From Bactericera cockerelli (Eukaryota > Arthropoda > Insecta > Hemiptera > Triozidae): a stretch of 64,000 nt of DNA. The notes beneath the pieces were generated by a model. That model saw nothing but the letters and a program-made list of their open reading frames with translations. It did not search any database and was not told the DNA's origin. Below, one piece after another: positions 1-11,448 of this stretch. Numbering within the stretch: the first letter of the stretch is position 1; each line of letters starts with the position of its first letter. The position numbers and the translations under genes were made by a program. The DNA is taken from positions 23,123,983 through 23,187,982 of the forward strand of contig CM044966.1 in the NCBI GenBank assembly GCA_024516035.1. The letters run 5' to 3'.

Positions 1-80
1 ATTGAAAACAATAATACTAACAACAATACAATTGAAAACAACAATACTAACAACAATACAATTGAAAACAACAATACAAA
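1..80. repeat. 30-bp AT-rich minisatellite
   Basis: About two and a half copies of a 30-bp unit made of CAACAATA and ATTGAAAA blocks, ending in an A-run. No coding content is visible. Confidence 0.7.
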
Positions 81-178
81 AAAAAAAAAAAAAATTCAAG
101 TTAGGATATTTCTTTTTATATTAAGATTGTAGTGTTAAGTAGGGAAAACTTGTATAAATGGGTAGTTCCCGTAAGTTT

Positions 179-744
179 ATACAGGGTGGCGCAGTGCGCA
201 TGACCACATTTGAAATTGTTACCATGCGATTAATAATTGAGTTAAGATATTGAAATAAAAAGTAATTTGTAGAAAAAATGTGGAAGTTTAATTTACATGA
301 GTCAGTTTTTCACGTATGAAAGATGATGCCCGACAAAAGACGTCCTGGCCGAGTTACACATTCTTCAAGACGCTCGCTAGAGCATCACGTTCACCAATAT
401 CTCCTCGGGAATCCGAGCGATTTCACGGCGGATAGAGTCCTTCAGGTGAGCAAGGGTACGAGGTTTGTCGACATAAACTTTGGCCTTCAGATATCCCCAT
501 TAAAAAATCACAAGGAGTGAGTTCGGGTGAGCGTGAGCGTGGCGGCCACAGTGCGTCACCATTCCGGGAAATCACACGACCGGGAAAAATTTGACGCGGA
601 GATGTTGGACGTGAAAAATTGACTCATGTAAAATAAACTTCCACATTTTTTCTACAAAATACTTTTTATATCAATATCATAACTCAAATATTAAACGCAT
701 GGCAACAATTTCAAATGTGGTCATGCACACTGCGCCACCCTGTA
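179..744 (-). mobile_element. Tc1/mariner-like relic with about 130-bp inverted ends
   Basis: The left end starts TACAGGGTGGCGCAGTG and the right end is its reverse complement. The arms (about 179-308 and 615-744) match over roughly 130 bp with a few changes. TA dinucleotides flank both ends, as expected for Tc1/mariner target sites. The middle carries a decayed transposase C-terminus on the minus strand. The outermost bases resemble those of the element at 62734-63669. Confidence 0.75.
325..590 (-). pseudogene. Degenerate Tc1-family transposase C-terminus
   Basis: Reading the minus strand across several frames gives WPPRS, then LTPCDF, a GYLK-like step, then KPRTLAHLKDSIRREIARIP and ILVNVM. 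This is the usual order at the end of the DDE domain in insect Tc1-like transposases. Frame changes and stop codons show that it is dead. It lies between the inverted arms of the element. The family call rests on motif order, not on a search. Confidence 0.65.
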
Positions 745-828
745 TAAAATTAAAAATAAAAATTACTAGTGTTCGCTATTATACTTAAAAATAGTTTTAC
801 AAGTTAATGTTTAAAGTTATCATATTTG

Positions 829-952
829 TGTTAATCACGTACGTGATATCGCAACTACTCAAACTCGCTTTACTAAATCCACGCTGAAACCGTGACTCGA
901 ACCACCGGTTACAAGTCCATCGCCTTACCGTTCAAGCTACTGAGGTCGGTTA
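829..952 (-). mobile_element. tRNA-headed SINE, family T6
   Basis: The reverse complement starts ACCGACCTCAGTAGCTTGA, contains box B-like GGTTCGAGTCACGG, and ends with the AGCGAGTTTGAGTAGTTG body. Other copies lie near 16772-17298, 26560-26690 and 37290-37390. Confidence 0.75.
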
Positions 953-1369
953 GTTTTACAAGTTATCAAAATATAAAGGGTACCTAATGCATGTATTATT
1001 AAGAGGTGCATATTCTTCCATATGAGTGGCAAAATATCTCTAATTTTCTTGTTGTAGGTAGTCTAAGCATTTCATCTTAAAGAGTTGGGGGAGGGGGGGG
1101 GGGGAGAATACAAAGGCTGATCGGAGTGGTATCTAGAGAAAGTTCACCAGTACTTCATGGGAACACGAAAAATGTTTTAATGAAAAAATAAAGATCATTA
1201 GGTATTATTATAAGCCAATTTTATTTTAAAAAGTAGTTTTTGTCATATTTGTGTCGATCTCAGTAGTGATATCACAACTACTCAAACTAGCTTTACTAAA
1301 TTTTTGCTTTACTGGGGACTTTTTTAACCGCCATTATTTGGTGGCGTTTGGTGGTTCTGGCTAAAGAAT

Positions 1370-1735
1370 AAGAGATATTAATTTTTTATGAGAACAAGTT
1401 TTTCTTGTTTTCAAAAATAATAGAGGTCTATTCTGATCATTTTTTTTTTTTTTTTTTTTTTTTGATATCTTGAACTTTTCGGAACCCGGCCCCAATATAC
1501 CGGTATTTTGGACGGGTCCCTTGGACCAACCTTTTTACTATTCATACTAGAATACTAGATGGGAGTTGTGTCTAAATTCAAATCCAATTATTTTGAGGTG
1601 CTGATTACGAATTTGCCTGATTACGACATTTTTTTCTATCTCTTACCGTTGAGTCACTAGTGGCGGAATTTGGCTTATTTTCTGGGTTAAGGAAAATCGT
1701 GTGATGTTACACCAGATTTTTTTTACTCTAATCTA
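1370..1735. repeat. Dispersed repeat shared with 43350-43645
   Basis: Both copies share GGTCTATTCTGATCA, a GATATCTTGAAC block, GCTGATTACGAATTTG, TTACCGTTGAGTCAC and a closing GTGTGATGTT.ACACCAG. This copy is partial and carries an expanded poly-T (1440-1462). The copy at 43 kb lies inside a longer element with inverted ends. Confidence 0.75.
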
Positions 1736-1872
1736 TTCTATTATTATTATTAAACACTTTATTGGTCAACTACATGATACGTTCAACTAAATAGGACATG
1801 AAAAAAAAAAGAACACAATAGAATTTAGAATATACTATAGTGAACCAAGGAGAGAGGTTAAAGCCTGTGGCT

Positions 1873-2040
1873 TATTTATTTATTTAGAAACTCTTTATTA
1901 GTAGGTAGAACATATATACAGACAAATAATGGTAAAAATTAAATATAAAAATTGACAATATTAATAATATAAACAAGAGAAAAAAAATAAACAAAATATA
2001 TACATATGTCCTAACTAAAGGGCGGGGTTATTGCCTATGT
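1873..2040. repeat. Dispersed repeat ending in GGGCGGGGTTATTGCC
   Basis: A close second copy lies at 17730-17915 (TTTAGAAACTCTTTATTAGTAG through CCTAACTAAAGGGCGGGG). Partial copies occur near 4855-5000, 13640-13760, 18120-18300 (reversed) and 38060-38200. No protein is visible. Confidence 0.7.
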
Positions 2041-2074
2041 ATGGTTTTATTTGTGGTGAAGTACAAGGCCTCTT

Positions 2075-2332
2075 CACAATTTTTGTGGGTAGCGCAGCAT
2101 TACTAAGAGCCTCCTGTACTTTTCGAATTATTCTATTACATCAATTTCTTTTTACTCTGCCGCCACTGGTCGTTACTCATACAAGTAACTACTCATTTTT
2201 CCTCACGAGGTATGAGTGTACCCCGAACACCCAAGAACAGAGCAGAAAAATTCCTGCCCCGCTGGGGATCGAACCCAGGTCACCGTGTGTGCAATGCCTA
2301 GCGCGCTAACTCACTCTGCCACGGTGACTTCT
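2075..2332 (-). mobile_element. tRNA-headed SINE, family T4
   Basis: The reverse complement starts GTCACCGTGGCAGAGTGAG and has the box B GGGTTCGATCCCC. The body contains TTCTGCTCTG, a CGGGGT step and CCTCGTGAGGAAAAATGAG. It lies about 100 bp upstream of an HMG-CoA reductase exon, inside the intron. Confidence 0.8.
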
Positions 2333-2430
2333 GGTTATTGCCTATGGCTTTCTCTTCCACCGATTCCCAATTCTATTTTTGCAGGCCGAACCCCAATTTT
2401 TTTACTCTAATCTATTCTATTCCCTTGCAG

Positions 2431-3088
2431 GCCCCCACGCCACTAACCCGGGAGAGAACGCTCGCACCCTCGCCCGCATCGTATGCGCCTCCGTCATGGC
2501 GGGAGAACTCTCCCTCATGTCTGCTCTGGCGGCTGGTCACCTGGTCAAGAGTCACCTCAAACACAACAGGTAGCCCTGCTCGACGTAGCTTAACACTAGA
2601 GTTGGACTTGATAATATTAATGGTGGTGATAATGCCTTGATCAGGCTTTGTTTATATTTATTTCTAACTTGTTACTATGTTCATTGTATATAAAAGATGT
2701 AAATAAAGCTTGATCCAAATGTTTATAAATGTTTATAATAAATTAATAATAACACTTTAGTGGAAGGTAACCAACAGGCGAGGTTCATGCTCAAAGCATT
2801 TTTATTAACAATAATAATAATAATGCCCGGTAGACGGGGGTTTATTTTCTACCACCTATCCCTCAGAGCCTTATTTTTATGTGGTCACAAACTCAAATTA
2901 ATGAAGAAAAATTCATGAACTGGGTGGGATTTGAACCAACGGATCTCTACGGTACCTGGATTACCACAAAACACATTATTATGTGTTTATGTAATAACAC
3001 AAAACACATTATTATTATTATTATTATTTTCAGGACATCAACCTCGCTAACGGACGCTGCTTCAGTGAGCTCCTGTATATCTTCATGA
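2431..3088 (+). CDS. Hmgcr: HMG-CoA reductase, last two coding exons (partial gene)
   Basis: 3-hydroxy-3-methylglutaryl-CoA reductase makes mevalonate from HMG-CoA in the ER membrane. Only the C-terminal end of the catalytic domain is here. Exon 1 of the pair is 2431-2569, after a TTCCCTTGCAG acceptor. It encodes NPGENAR, then [17 protein letters not shown], then [14 protein letters not shown]; the HLVKSH segment holds the histidine known to be catalytic in this enzyme. The donor is ACAG|GTAGCC, phase 2. Exon 2 is 3034-3088 after ATTTTCAG and adds an 18-residue Ser/Thr-rich tail ending in SCISS and TGA. The 464-bp intron holds an antisense SINE. No earlier exon is visible in 1-2430, so the rest lies off the window. 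The family call is firm; the tail exon is inferred from splice phase and the clean stop. Confidence 0.9.
2752..2966 (-). mobile_element. tRNA-headed SINE, family T3, in the HMG-CoA reductase intron
   Basis: Reverse complement of the T3 SINE. It shows the CCACTAAAG tail, the AGCATTAACCTCGCC-type body and a head whose box B region reads GGTTCAAATCCCACCCAG. The head end runs into the intron just before the last exon. Confidence 0.75.
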
Positions 3089-3134
3089 TGATCTTTACCT
3101 GTGCTGATGGAAAAGTAAATCAGCAGCAAACAGC

Positions 3135-3535
3135 GAGATATGAATTGATTGAAAAATCAGCAGAAATATTTATGTTGATTGAAAAATCAGCAGAATTTTA
3201 AGTTGATTGAAAAATTATCAGAAATATTAGTTGATTAAAAAATAATCAGAAATATAAGTTGATTTAAAAATCAGTGAGATATAAATTGATTGAAAAATCA
3301 GCAGAAATATCAACATAAGTTAATGGAAACATTAGCAGAAATATAAATTGATTGAAAAATCCGTGAGATGTATAAGTTGATTGAAAAATCAGCAGGAAAT
3401 AAAATTGGTTGAAAAATCAGTGAGATATAAATTGATTAAAAAATCAGCAGAAATATAAGTTGATTGACAAATCAGCAGAAATAGTTGATTGAGAAAGCAT
3501 CAGAAATATAAATTGATTGAAAAATCAGAGAAATA
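3135..3535. repeat. Minisatellite of about 30 bp after the HMG-CoA reductase stop
   Basis: More than ten diverged copies of a unit built from GATTGAAAAATCAGCAGAAA and ATAAGTT. It starts about 50 bp after the stop codon, so it probably lies in the 3' UTR or just past it. Confidence 0.8.
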
Positions 3536-3821
3536 TATCTCCACCCTATAAATAGCCTTCATCATAATTATTGTAGTCTAATTTTAATAGCAAACCAAAT
3601 TTAATTTATTTCATTATGAATATTTATTGCTTCTAGAGAATCAAAGCAAAGTGTTTTATTAGCAACCTTACATAATTTTAACTTCATTTATCACAAAGTT
3701 CATCAAAACTCATTAACTTAATTCATTTTTCGAATAGTTGGTCAAAAATATTGTCCAAAATATTAAACGACGAGCTAATGGAATGTGCTCTCCCCATATT
3801 CATAATGGTTATAATAATACT

Positions 3822-4030
3822 AACACTCTTTAGTGGAACGTAACCACCAGGCGAGGTGAATGCTCAAAGCATTTTCTACCACCTAACCCTCAGAGTCTTA
3901 TTATTATGTGGTCACGAACTCAAATGAATGAGAAAAAATTCATGCACTGGGTGGGATTCGAACCAACGGATCCCTACGCTACCTGGATTACCAGACGAGC
4001 GTGTTAACCACTTGAATACCTGTGCATGGT
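3822..4030 (-). mobile_element. tRNA-headed SINE, family T3
   Basis: Well-preserved reverse complement of T3. From left to right: CTCTTTAGTGGAA tail, body, TGGGATTCGAACCAACGGA box B region, and the head with TACCAGACGAGCG. Confidence 0.8.
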
Positions 4031-4356
4031 ATATGGGCAGACACATAATACATGGCCTCGTAATCTAAGAAATTGCTTTTGTACATAATTATATATTTTT
4101 TCTTCCTATTTTAATCATATTTTTTTTTTTTAATTTGGTTTTAACGTCTCTTTGAACTGCATGGTCATATGAATAATATTTATTTATATTTACTTGAATG
4201 TATCGTTATGAAAGATTTTGTGAAGACCCCGCACGAATTTTATTTTGATTGAGTGGTGTTTTATTGATTGCATTGAAGAAGGGGTATATGATATACGCGT
4301 ATGCATATAATCTTGACAGGACAGATTTATTGAAGCTGCAGTTTCTTTTAATATTG

Positions 4357-4540
4357 CCGACCTCCGTGGCTCAGTGGTTAAGAGCATTGGTTGCTGACCC
4401 GGAGATTGCGGGTTCGAATCCCGACCGGAGCGGAAAATTCTGACCGAGATTTTTCCGTTTCCGGAATGGCATGGATGTAAAGGTAAAGTGCCCTGAAGTA
4501 ATGCGAAAGCGGTTCCGGGGCACATCTACCTTTATAAAAG
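4357..4540 (+). mobile_element. tRNA-headed SINE, family T1
   Basis: The head starts CCGACCTCCGTGGCTCAGTG (box A region), with box B GGGTTCGAATCCC. The body is AAAATTCTGACCGAG, GTTTCCGGAATGGCATG and GCGAAAGCGGTTCCGGGG. Reverse copies lie at 13838-14115 and a forward copy at 47725-47912. Confidence 0.85.
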
Positions 4541-4699
4541 AAAAGAAAAAAAATATATAATATATATAGGTATCTTTGTTTTTGTTATTATGAAAAAACA
4601 GGCTGACTATTATTATTATTTTTCACAACACATAAAACACTTCTCCCAGCTGCTTTTATAATTTATTTTATGAAAAATGCTAATTCTATAAACATGACA

Positions 4700-5370
4700 T
4701 AGCTATAGTGATAAGATAGCTTTTTATTTATTGCAATCATATTACTCATGTGTTGAACTTCAATTTACGAAAAAGTTTGAATTTCATTAACAATCTCTAG
4801 TGTGGTACGATAAGTTCTTATTTATTGCAATCATATTATTATATTATAAATCTTTAGTAGAAGAACAAAGTAATGTACAATATATATTTACCCTATACAA
4901 TTAAAAAAAATAAATAAAATAGATAGAAAATAAATAAATAAACAAAGAAGAAAATAATTCTAATGTCCTAACAAAAGGGCGAGGTTATTGCCTGCGGCAA
5001 TCTCTATTACTCTTAAAGAAAATTATAGAAATTTCTTTAAAAGTAAAATTATTAGTAATTACTCATAACGAAAATCATCAATCAAGCTTTATTTAGAAGC
5101 TTAGTGTGATAGCTTCTTATTTATTGCAATAATATTACACATAACGAAAATCATCAAGTTTATTAAGAAACTTTTGTGTGATAGCTTTTTATTTATTGCA
5201 ATAATATTATTCATAACGAAAATCATCAAGTTTTATCAAGAAACTTTTGTGTGATAGCTTCTTATTTATTGCAATAATTTTATTCATAACGAAAATCATC
5301 AAGTTTTATTAAGAAGCTTTAGGGTGATAAGATAGCTTTTTATTTATTGCAATCATATTTCAATTAATGA
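4700..5370. repeat. Tandem repeat of about 78 bp
   Basis: Four close copies between 5060 and 5370, and weaker ones from 4700, of a unit containing CATAACGAAAATCATCAAG, TTTATTAAGAA.CTT and TTATTTATTGCAATAATATT. A piece of the GGGCG repeat (4855-5000) interrupts the run. Confidence 0.75.
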
Positions 5371-6960
5371 AAAACATCATATAGGTAATGAATGAATGAA
5401 TGAATGTTATATTGTGCCAAATAGTGTGAAGGTAGATTCTTCTTATACTCTGTATTTTGTAAGCAGAAATTCCCATTTGCAAAATATTCCGACACTAGCA
5501 TGTGAGAAACAAAGGTTTTTGGGAATATTTGCCAACAGTGGTTCCCCTCCTACCCATATATTGTAAACATATCACTCCCCCTCCGATTTCTACTTGCGAA
5601 ATACAGAGGCCCAAGTGCATAGTCATTAATGAACAGATTAAATCAATCAACTTTATACACAGGCTAATGGCCGTGCTTAATCAGTCTGTTAGTGACTATG
5701 GACGTAGGCCAGAGTATACATAATATAGTTATTTCAATTAATATGTAGTCGAAATAATTTGAACTCACTGACGATGCCGTAATTGGCGAAATGGCCATCT
5801 GAAAATAAATTATTAAGTAAAACAAAAAAAAAGCCAAGTGTTTTCTATTTTAAAATTATTTCGATGTTTATTTGTTTTACCAAGAGTTGTGTATAGTTAT
5901 AAGGTTTTTCCTGAGAACTTATGTATTTCGTTAATATGTAGTGTGAAGATAGCATCTTCTTAGTTTTTTTTCTTCAATTAATGTAGAAACAGGGTGTAAC
6001 TTTAGTAATGCTCTAAACTCTTAAACAGTAAATTGTACTTATCTGTTTCATCTTGAACTAATTTAAGTAGATTATCGCTTATGCTTCCTATTATTGCAAA
6101 AATTTGTACCCTACGCGTACTTAAAGATACTTTTGTTTTCTGTAACTGATTTCATGTAGTTTCCTTTGTTTTATGACTGAAACAATGTGTTTAGTATGTA
6201 CTTATCATAGAATTTGGTTTACAAGAATCTCTCAGAGTTCTTAGAAGAAAAAAAAATAATAAAAATTTCTAAAAAATAAGAATAAAAAGTTCTTAAATAT
6301 CAGAGCTGAAAATGTATTGAAAAATAAATATAAATGCACTATGTAAAACGCCAATACGCATATGCATACAAAATTTCAACGAAATCGGGTGTACCGTTCA
6401 CGAGATATAAGCCTTTAAGTAAAAAGTTAGTGGTCAGGTTAGCTCTTTCACCCAGAACCGCTAGTGCGAAGTTGTTGAGTTTAAAATGAGACCATCTACA
6501 GAATGTCTCCTGTATATGTACAAAATTTCATCAAAATCCGTTCTGTAGTTTCTGAGATTTGCATGTTACAAGGAATGTATTTAACAGACCGACAGACGGA
6601 CACAAAACAAAAGTTGCTTAGGAGGTTATGAAACGTCCAGAAATATGAAAATAATTGAAATCGGAGGCAATTTTTTTCTTTTTTTTACAAAAACGAACAC
6701 AATACTTCCGATTTCTGATATTAGAAATTTCTCGGAAGTAAAAACGTGTCAGAAAGACAATTCGCTTTTTCTTTGGGATAATTTCAATTTTCTGTTCATC
6801 ATATAAATATTAAAGTGATTTGTAAACCATTGTTGTTCCAATTATAGGACTTTTCCGTAAGGAAAAATTAAAAAATGTGTTAAATGAATAAAACTATTTC
6901 TTTATTGTTTGTAAAACTGACGTAATCTTCTTTCAAACTCTTTTGACTTCACAGATGAAT
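5371..6960. other. Intergenic AT-rich stretch with diffuse repeats
   Basis: No gene seen. 5610-5700 matches 29470-29550 (AATGAACAGATTAAATCAAT and CAGTCTGTTAGTGA). 6360-6620 has the look of a dispersed insect repeat: TTTCATCAAAATCCGTTCTG followed by GACCGACAGACGGACA. 6690-6740 shares TATTAGAAATTTCTCG with 47960-47990. Confidence 0.5.
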
Positions 6961-7152
6961 TTTTAGGGCAAAATTAATAGACAAATTCTATATCACAAGT
7001 CATTGCTAAGCGTCGGTTTTCCCTATCTTACACAGTACGCAATCCCTGAATTATTAAACATGTTCGATCAAGTTTTATTTACAAATGACATAGAATTTAT
7101 ACATACAAACAAATTCAAATTAATAAAACAAAACTTGATCAAGGGCGTTGCT

Positions 7153-7263
7153 CATGCGCGGATATAGCCCTCTTGTACTGGGGGGGCACAATCGCACAAT
7201 ATACCTAACTAGCAAGCCGCTTCGCAAGCCTATCGCACGCACATACACACACAGACACACACA

Positions 7264-7294
<31 letters not shown>

Positions 7295-8202
7295 CAAATG
7301 TCAATATTTTTCGTGTCACCCATCCATTTCTTGTCCTTACTGGAGCTCATCAGAATTTCGCGATCAATATGTCAAATGAAGACTCCAACCCTTGCAAAAA
7401 CATTCTCGCTTTGAGTTGATAGGTCGTCAGGACAAATTTCGAGAAAAATGTCATTCAGGTCAAAAAACGTAAATACTTTTTGTTTACCCATCAATTTTAT
7501 GTCCTTACTCAACGTAGCTCAAAAACGGCTCATCAGAATTTCGTGATTGATATCTCAAATGAAAACTTGAACTTTTGCTTAAAACTTTCTCTTTTTGAGT
7601 TGATACGCCGCCGCCGTGGCGCCGTCACGATAAATTTTGAGAGAGAAAAAATAATTTCAGTCGAAAAATGTGATTTTTTTTTTGTGTCACCCATCCATTT
7701 GTTGTCCTTACCCCGCGTAGCTGAACCCTAGAGATTAGAGATATATTCCCTGATCCAAATGGACCTATAGGTAAAATTTCAGGTTTCTCGGACAATCTGT
7801 GTGGGATTTGACAACTTTATTATTTAGTTATTTCTTATTGGTCTTAGACTTGGGAATTATTTTGGGTCCCATGTCCCCTAACTTATTGAGATCTTCTTTT
7901 TAACGGGATTAGATTTAGAATTGGGAATTATTTTGGGTCACGTGCCCCCCTACCTTATTGAGATCTGTTTTTTTATGGGATTAGTCTTAGAATTGGGAAT
8001 TATTTTGGGTCCCGTGCCCCCTAACTTATTGAGATCTTTTTTTTACGGGGTTAGTCTTAGAATTGGGAATTATTTTGGGGCCCGTGCCCCACTAACTTAT
8101 TTTTTATACGGGGTTAGGTATAATAAAATTTGAGAAACACCGCTTACCGAAAAAATCTGGGGGGGCACGTGCCCCCCGTGCCCCCCCCTATATCCGCGCA
8201 TG
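7153..8202. mobile_element. hAT-like non-autonomous DNA transposon
   Basis: The 1050-bp element has 15-bp ends CATGCGCGGATATAG and its reverse complement. It is flanked by an exact 8-bp duplication, GCGTTGCT (7145-7152 and 8203-8210). An 8-bp target duplication is the hAT hallmark. G/C runs with GGGGGGCAC lie next to both ends. Inside are a CA run, two diverged about 190-bp repeats with GTGTCACCCATCCATTT, and a tandem array. No transposase is visible. Confidence 0.8.
7850..8105. repeat. 68-bp tandem repeat inside the hAT-like element
   Basis: Four units of TTAGAATTGGGAATTATTTT, GGGTCCCGTGCCCC and CTTATTGAGATC. A short open frame across this stretch is a product of the repeat, not a gene. Confidence 0.8.
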
Positions 8203-8452
8203 GCGTTGCTAATGCCAACGGCATTTCCTTTTCCTGACTTAGTGCCACAGAGCTATTACAAAAACATCTAGGGCGGAATTAATAGACAACATCAATAACT
8301 TAAGTCGTTGGTAAGTGTCGATTTTCCCTATCTTACACAGTACGCAATCCGTGACTTAGCGCCACAGAGGTATTACAAAAACGTCTATTAATTCCGCCCC
8401 TATTAATTTCGCCCTTAATGTAGTTTTATTTTGGCATGGGTAAATCTCCAGA

Positions 8453-8655
8453 TTATCCCGCTAGCTCAGTGGTAAAGGCGGCACTCTGTGAATCCAGTGG
8501 TCGTGGGTTCGAAATCAGCCGCGACATGACAAGTTATCCTCCCGTTTGGAATTTTTTCTACATAAGATTGCGTATTGGGCTTACTGCTGTAATAATAGGA
8601 CTTTAGTAGTCCTGATCGCGCCGTTTAAAAAAGGCGATATTATTGTTATTATTAT
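8453..8655 (+). mobile_element. tRNA-headed SINE, family T2
   Basis: The head has GCTAGCTCAGTGGTAAAGGC and box B GGGTTCGAAATCAG. The body is GACATGACAAGTTATCCTCC, GGGCTTACTGCTG and GGCGATATTATT. It is more diverged than other T2 copies. Confidence 0.8.
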
Positions 8656-9900
8656 TATAAATCGCTTTGCCTGTTTGATCACTGCGATGTCTTTTTGGTA
8701 CATTACAGACAGAAACTGCATAACTATTACTTCCGACAATATTCTTATTTTTGATTAATTAGCTATAAAACGCCTACAGATTTTCCATGCTATACGCAGT
8801 ATATTTTTATAAAACGCCTTCAAAAAATGAATGCTATACGTAGTACATTCTAAGATTTTTTCAAGGATATTACAGGCGCGAAATTTCAAATTGGGATATC
8901 TTTGCCACTTCTCAAAATTAGCATTTATCTACAGTTATCTCAAATTTGAGCTTTATATTTAATTATCCTTCAAGTGATGTAATTCAAAGAAAATTTCATC
9001 TATTAAAACATCGAGGAGAATGAATTCCACGTTGAAACATTCAATTGGCCCACCAATCTGTTGATTTGAAGCTCGAAACGGTAAGTTCAAATATTATACA
9101 AGTTCCAGGTACTGGTTTTATCTTTCTGCCTCTGAGGTCAACTTGATTCCACTTCCTGATTCTGTGCATAGGAGGATATTGAGAAATTATTCCAGTTGTC
9201 AGAAGCAACAGTTACCACACAGCTGTCATTAAGAACTGGAGGAATAAGAGATTTTAATTTTGTGAAAGTGTTTTAATTAGCTACAAGTTTCCAAGAATTT
9301 ATTATTTAATTACTGTACATTTATGTGTTACATATTTACAAGTAATAGTTCCATGATAAGGACAGCCAAGGAGTGATTTTCAGAGTGTTTTCTGTACTGA
9401 CAGCTTGTTGGTTTAAAACTGTAGCATAGTTGTCTTTAATTTGGTTGTTGACAGAGAAAAAGGAGTCTCAATACAACAACAGTTGAATTGTAGATCCAAG
9501 TTTAGAGCTAAGGAAGTTACCTGCTGTATTTGGGTTTATACTGAAGATATTGTAATATAGTTATACATATTATCTGTTCAGTATTAAATTTAAACTTATC
9601 CAGTGCAAAAGTATTTCTTGTTATTCTGAATTTTTAATAAGGAGCTGTATAAGTTTAGCGTAGAAGTTTAAGCTTGTAAAGATATCTTGTGGACCCTGGA
9701 TATTTGCTGGATTATAATGGAAAAGCTCAATTTGATCAGCATGTTGTAAGTATCTTCTGTATACAGTGTCCGGCACAAGTCTGACAAAGGCTGAATATCT
9801 TCTGATTTGATTTAGGTACAGATTTGAAACTTTGCATGGTCAAATTGTTATAAATTAACCTACTAGATGGCAACTTTTAATTTTCAAGGGCTAGAGACCT
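8656..9900 (+). other. Non-repetitive stretch upstream of tafazzin, possible 5' UTR exon
   Basis: No conserved ORF and none of the window's repeats except at the edges. A possible splice donor (ATGTT|GTAAGTATC, 9746) could close a noncoding first exon of tafazzin. This is weak inference from a donor-like site only. Confidence 0.25.
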
Positions 9901-9904
9901 CAGG

Positions 9905-10140
9905 TTGATTCTCTTAATTGATCCCCAGCAGGTCAAGATTTTTTCTGCTCTGTACTTGGGTGTTTGGGGTCCACTCATTCCTCGTAAAAATGAGAAGCTG
10001 CTCTAATGTTAGCAGCAACCAGTGGTGGAATTATAGGCAAAAATAAGATTGGGATATTTAAAATATGGAAAAGACCTATCATTCTGTGCTACCCACTATA
10101 ATTGTGATATAATAACACAAAAAATAAATTATTATTATTA
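9905..10140 (+). mobile_element. T4 SINE, head truncated
   Basis: Begins in the middle of the head at GATCCCCAGCAGG and keeps the body (TTCTGCTCTGTACTTGGGTG, AGCAGCAACCAGTGG, ATTATAGGCAAAAATAAG). It ends in an ATAATAACAC/ATT tail. Confidence 0.75.
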
Positions 10141-11090
10141 TTAATTTTTAAAAATACTACTTATGCTCAGTTCTACAAAATCTTGAAGAACACAAAATCT
10201 GGAATTGGGAACGTTTGTTCCAAAAAGATTTGTAAAATTAGTGCTTTAGCAGTAAATCGAGGGTTTTGCTTGCTAAACCGTGGTGACATATTTTTTGTAA
10301 TACACGCCTAAGGCAGCAAAAAAGTAAAAGCACCTCAATTAAAAAAAAAAAATTAAAGCATAAACAGAAAGCATGAAAACAAGAAAAGCTAATGTCCCTG
10401 AAGCTGCCAATGTTGCTGAAAATTTTATCAAAATTTCTAAAGGGTAAGGCAAAATCTTCTAACTCTTGTTGCTGAAGTTACCAACAAGGTATTAATAACT
10501 CAGTTACAATATTTTTTTAGTACATATATAGGTCTATATTTAAAACAATAAATAGATATGACGGGAAACCCAAGGAAATGTTCTAACAAGGATTGTGAAT
10601 AAAAAAATACCGTGCTATCATTTCAGGCTCGGAAATTTCAACAATAATTATTTTCCCTACAATGACACAATCACAGCCATCATCAAATTATAAGGCGTGC
10701 GGGTTTGCAACTATCACAACATTATACAATTCATGCATACTAAATTATGCAAATTACAAACTAAAGCTTATGCTGCACACTGCTCATGTAGAAACTTCAT
10801 TGTATGTTAGTTCATTTGCATTACATAGTGTTATTTTACACTTTGCAGTGTTACACTTGGTGACCCTAGTAGGTTTGGGAAAAGAAAAAGTAAATAAGAA
10901 GTTTTATATTATCAATCATTGGTTTTTTTTTAAGGTAACCTCTAGCATTTAATGTCTAAAGAGAATGCTCTACCTGACCCTCAGAGTGCTACTAATATTA
11001 TGTGATCACTACAGTCACATTCTCATATTAATGAGGAATAATCCAAGTATTGGGTCGGATTGTATGATGATTGATAATATGTATCTGTAT
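10141..11090. other. No feature recognised
   Basis: AT-rich sequence with short chance ORFs (for example 10662-10952) that show no domain or known motif. It is probably part of the tafazzin 5' intron or intergenic DNA. Confidence 0.4.
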
Positions 11091-11091
11091 A

Positions 11092-11350
11092 TTGTTGTAG
11101 CCAGCTTTGCTAAATCTGGAGGGGGGAATGATGGTCTCCTGTCTACTTTATTTCAAAGTTGGCTTGTCCTGAACTACATATTTCCATATGTAATCATTGT
11201 GATCAACCTTTGTGAGGACATGGGATTTTTTATAAGCCATTAAACCGTTGGGAAACTGCAAGCTACTGTGACTTGTAAGGGTTGGCTAGTCAGTTCTCTG
11301 TGTATAGTCCTCTAGCAGGGCTCTGGTCTTCTCTCTCTTTAAAGTCCCCC
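11092..11350 (+). repeat. Dispersed repeat 'W'
   Basis: Starts TTGTAGCCAGCTTTGCTAAA; in other copies this is GTAGCCAGCTTGGCTAC, a small hairpin. It continues with GATGGTCTCC, TTATAAGCCATTAAACC and CTTGTAAGGGTTGGCTAGTC. Other copies are at 17655-17705, 52215-52390 and 56396-56720, with reverse pieces at 37670-37770 and 38930-39140. Confidence 0.75.
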
Positions 11351-11448
11351 AGCCAGACAAATGAATATGTATAATTGTATATCAATGTATTTATTCATGT
11401 CAAAATACTACATCACATAGGTATTTTTTATTTTTTCCTTATTCCTAC

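Larger units (their letters stand above)
6966..8416. mobile_element. MITE 'A' split by nested insertions
   Basis: MITE A is about 130 bp with ends near GGGCGGAATTAATAGAC and an inner CCCTATCTTACACAGTACGC. Here its left part (6966-7047), middle (about 8231-8270) and right end (8400-8416) are separated. A CTTGATCAAGGGCG-type repeat sits between the first two pieces and was itself hit by a hAT-like element (7153-8202). A second, intact MITE A (8271-8399) lies in the right half, flanked by TA. This gives four layers of insertion. Confidence 0.7.

Noticed and set aside
4357..4435. Functional tRNA genes at the many box A/box B sites
   Set aside because: The heads are followed by shared SINE bodies and ATT tails, recur in families, and carry changes in stems and anticodon loops. 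They are better read as SINE heads.
4190..4525. 111-codon minus-strand ORF
   Set aside because: It lies on a T1 SINE and contains translated SINE text (GRDSNPQSPG). The same kind of ORF occurs at other SINEs, for example 17297-17641, 25626-25973 and 54883-55236.
10662..11243. Two hydrophobic ORFs
   Set aside because: AT-rich chance frames; the second overlaps repeat W. No membrane-protein family pattern.
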